5,443 nt of DNA from Anaerolineales bacterium (GTDB lineage Bacteria; Chloroflexota; Anaerolineae; UBA7937): positions 1-5,443 of the forward strand of contig JAUVHF010000113.1 in assembly GCA_030593425.1 (NCBI GenBank), in the 5' to 3' direction. The position numbers and the translations under genes were made by a program. Under the pieces are notes generated by a model. It was not told the origin of the DNA. It saw only the letters and a list, made by a program, of their open reading frames with translations, and did not search any database. The stretch's first letter is position 1; every line of letters starts with the position of its first letter. This document shows, one piece after another, positions 4,800 to 5,443 of the stretch.

Positions 4800-5443
4800 A
4801 TGGATTCCGACAGGGAACTGGAGCCCGCGGTTCTCACCGTCTCTGAGGTGACTGGGTACATAAGGGATCTATTGGAGTCGGATCTTCTCCTTCGAGACCT
4901 CTGGATCCAAGGCGAGGTTTCCAACTTCTCCCGTTCCACAGCGGGGCACATCTATTTCACCCTCAAGGATGAAGAGGCCAGCATCCGATGTGTCCTCTGG
5001 CGATATGTTGCGGAGGAGCAGACCCACCTTCCCGCTGATGGCCAGGCTTTCATCCTCCACGGTCGGGTCTCGGTCTACGAGATACAAGGAGCCTACCAGT
5101 TCTATGTCGATCTCGTCCAACCGGCTGGCGTGGGCACTCTCTACCTCCAGTTCCTAGGCCTCAAGGAACGGCTGGAGAGGGAGGGGCTCTTCGCCCCCGA
5201 GCGGAAGCGGCCTATACCTCCCTTTCCCCGCGCCATAGGCGTGGTCACCTCCCCTCAAGCGGCCGCTTGGCGAGACATCCTCCACATCCTAGAGAGGCGC
5301 TACCCTCTCGTAGAGGTGATTCTGGCTCCAGCCCTGGTTCAAGGCCCCGAAGCCCCACGCCAGATAGCGGATGCCATCAGGGCCCTCAGCCAAGAAACAG
5401 ATGTGGATCTCATAATCGTCGCTCGGGGCGGCGGCTCCCTAGA
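4800..5443 (+). CDS. xseA: Exonuclease VII large subunit XseA, 3' partial
   Basis: The frame is open from the ATG at 4800 to the right edge, with 214 residues visible of a protein usually of about 400-450. Exonuclease VII (XseA with several XseB subunits) degrades single-stranded DNA in the cytoplasm from both ends to oligonucleotides, and acts in mismatch repair and damage processing. The N-terminal OB-fold (about 11-110) shows LTVSEV, LWIQGEVSNFSRSTAGHIYFTLKD (34-57, discontinuous in conservation) and VQPAGVG (106-112). The catalytic domain begins with GLFAPERKRPIP (129-140), IGVVTSPQAAAWRDIL (146-161) and ARGGGSL at the edge. The family's usual SPTGAA is SPQAAA here. The start agrees with the family N-terminus and no other start fits. 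There is no usable Shine-Dalgarno sequence, consistent with the promoter lying right against the start. xseB is not visible; it may follow off the window. Confidence 0.97.
   Translation, partial: MDSDRELEPAVLTVSEVTGYIRDLLESDLLLRDLWIQGEVSNFSRSTAGHIYFTLKDEEASIRCVLWRYVAEEQTHLPADGQAFILHGRVSVYEIQGAYQFYVDLVQPAGVGTLYLQFLGLKERLEREGLFAPERKRPIPPFPRAIGVVTSPQAAAWRDILHILERRYPLVEVILAPALVQGPEAPRQIADAIRALSQETDVDLIIVARGGGSL

Larger units (their letters stand above)
4725..4815. repeat. 9-bp inverted repeat spanning the divergent promoter region
   Basis: CCCTGTCGG (4725-4733) and its exact reverse complement CCGACAGGG (4807-4815) are 73 bp apart. The left arm overlaps the dodecin -35 box and spacer; the right arm lies at codons 3-6 of xseA, just after its predicted transcription start. 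This could be a pair of regulator sites or chance. Confidence 0.3.

Noticed and set aside
4709..5120. Two minus-strand open frames antisense to xseA and its promoter
   Set aside because: The xseA reading frame is unmistakable; these frames have no domain and no ribosome binding site.

Overview
The window reads as an ordinary chromosomal segment of a moderately GC-rich bacterium. My best guess is a Chloroflexota (Anaerolineae-like) organism. The two large GT-C type membrane glycosyltransferases carry C-terminal beta-rich modules of a kind I associate with that phylum, and dodecin and XseA are both bacterial housekeeping genes. The taxonomic call is inference; nothing here is diagnostic. I see no insertion sequence, CRISPR array, phage gene, tRNA or rRNA.

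Layout. Positions 1-1298 (+) hold the 3' part of a polytopic membrane glycosyltransferase whose start lies off the left edge. Convergent with it, 34 bp away, is a 997-residue glycosyltransferase (4326-1333, -). It has an ArnT/PMT-like membrane core followed by about 585 soluble residues that end in three divergent copies of one module. A fourth copy of that module forms the C-terminus of the left-hand gene. A perfect 12-bp inverted repeat with a T-rich tract on the minus strand lies inside the end of the left gene and probably terminates the 997-residue gene's transcript. Upstream of that gene, on the same strand and 93 bp away, is a 71-residue dodecin (4635-4420, -) with a near-perfect ribosome binding site. 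It lacks the flavin-stacking tryptophan of classical dodecins. Divergent from dodecin is xseA (4800 to the right edge, +), the large subunit of exonuclease VII, of which 214 residues are visible.

Regulation. The 164-bp region between dodecin and xseA (4636-4799) holds two divergent sigma-70-type promoters, each with a 17-bp spacer. The xseA promoter is nearly consensus and ends only 9 nt before the ATG, so the xseA mRNA is predicted to be leaderless or nearly so. The dodecin promoter gives a leader of about 65 nt, in which a 6-bp hairpin has a loop complementary to the Shine-Dalgarno sequence, a possible H-type pseudoknot. A small dyad sits between the two -35 boxes.

How the genes work together. 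The two glycosyltransferases probably act on the outer face of the membrane, moving sugars from a polyprenyl-phosphate donor to a lipid, glycan or protein acceptor. Their shared modules suggest a common acceptor or partner. Dodecin and xseA have no evident functional link to them. I find no convincing new multi-gene system; the best leads are the module family, the tryptophan-less dodecin and the arrangement of the divergent promoter region.
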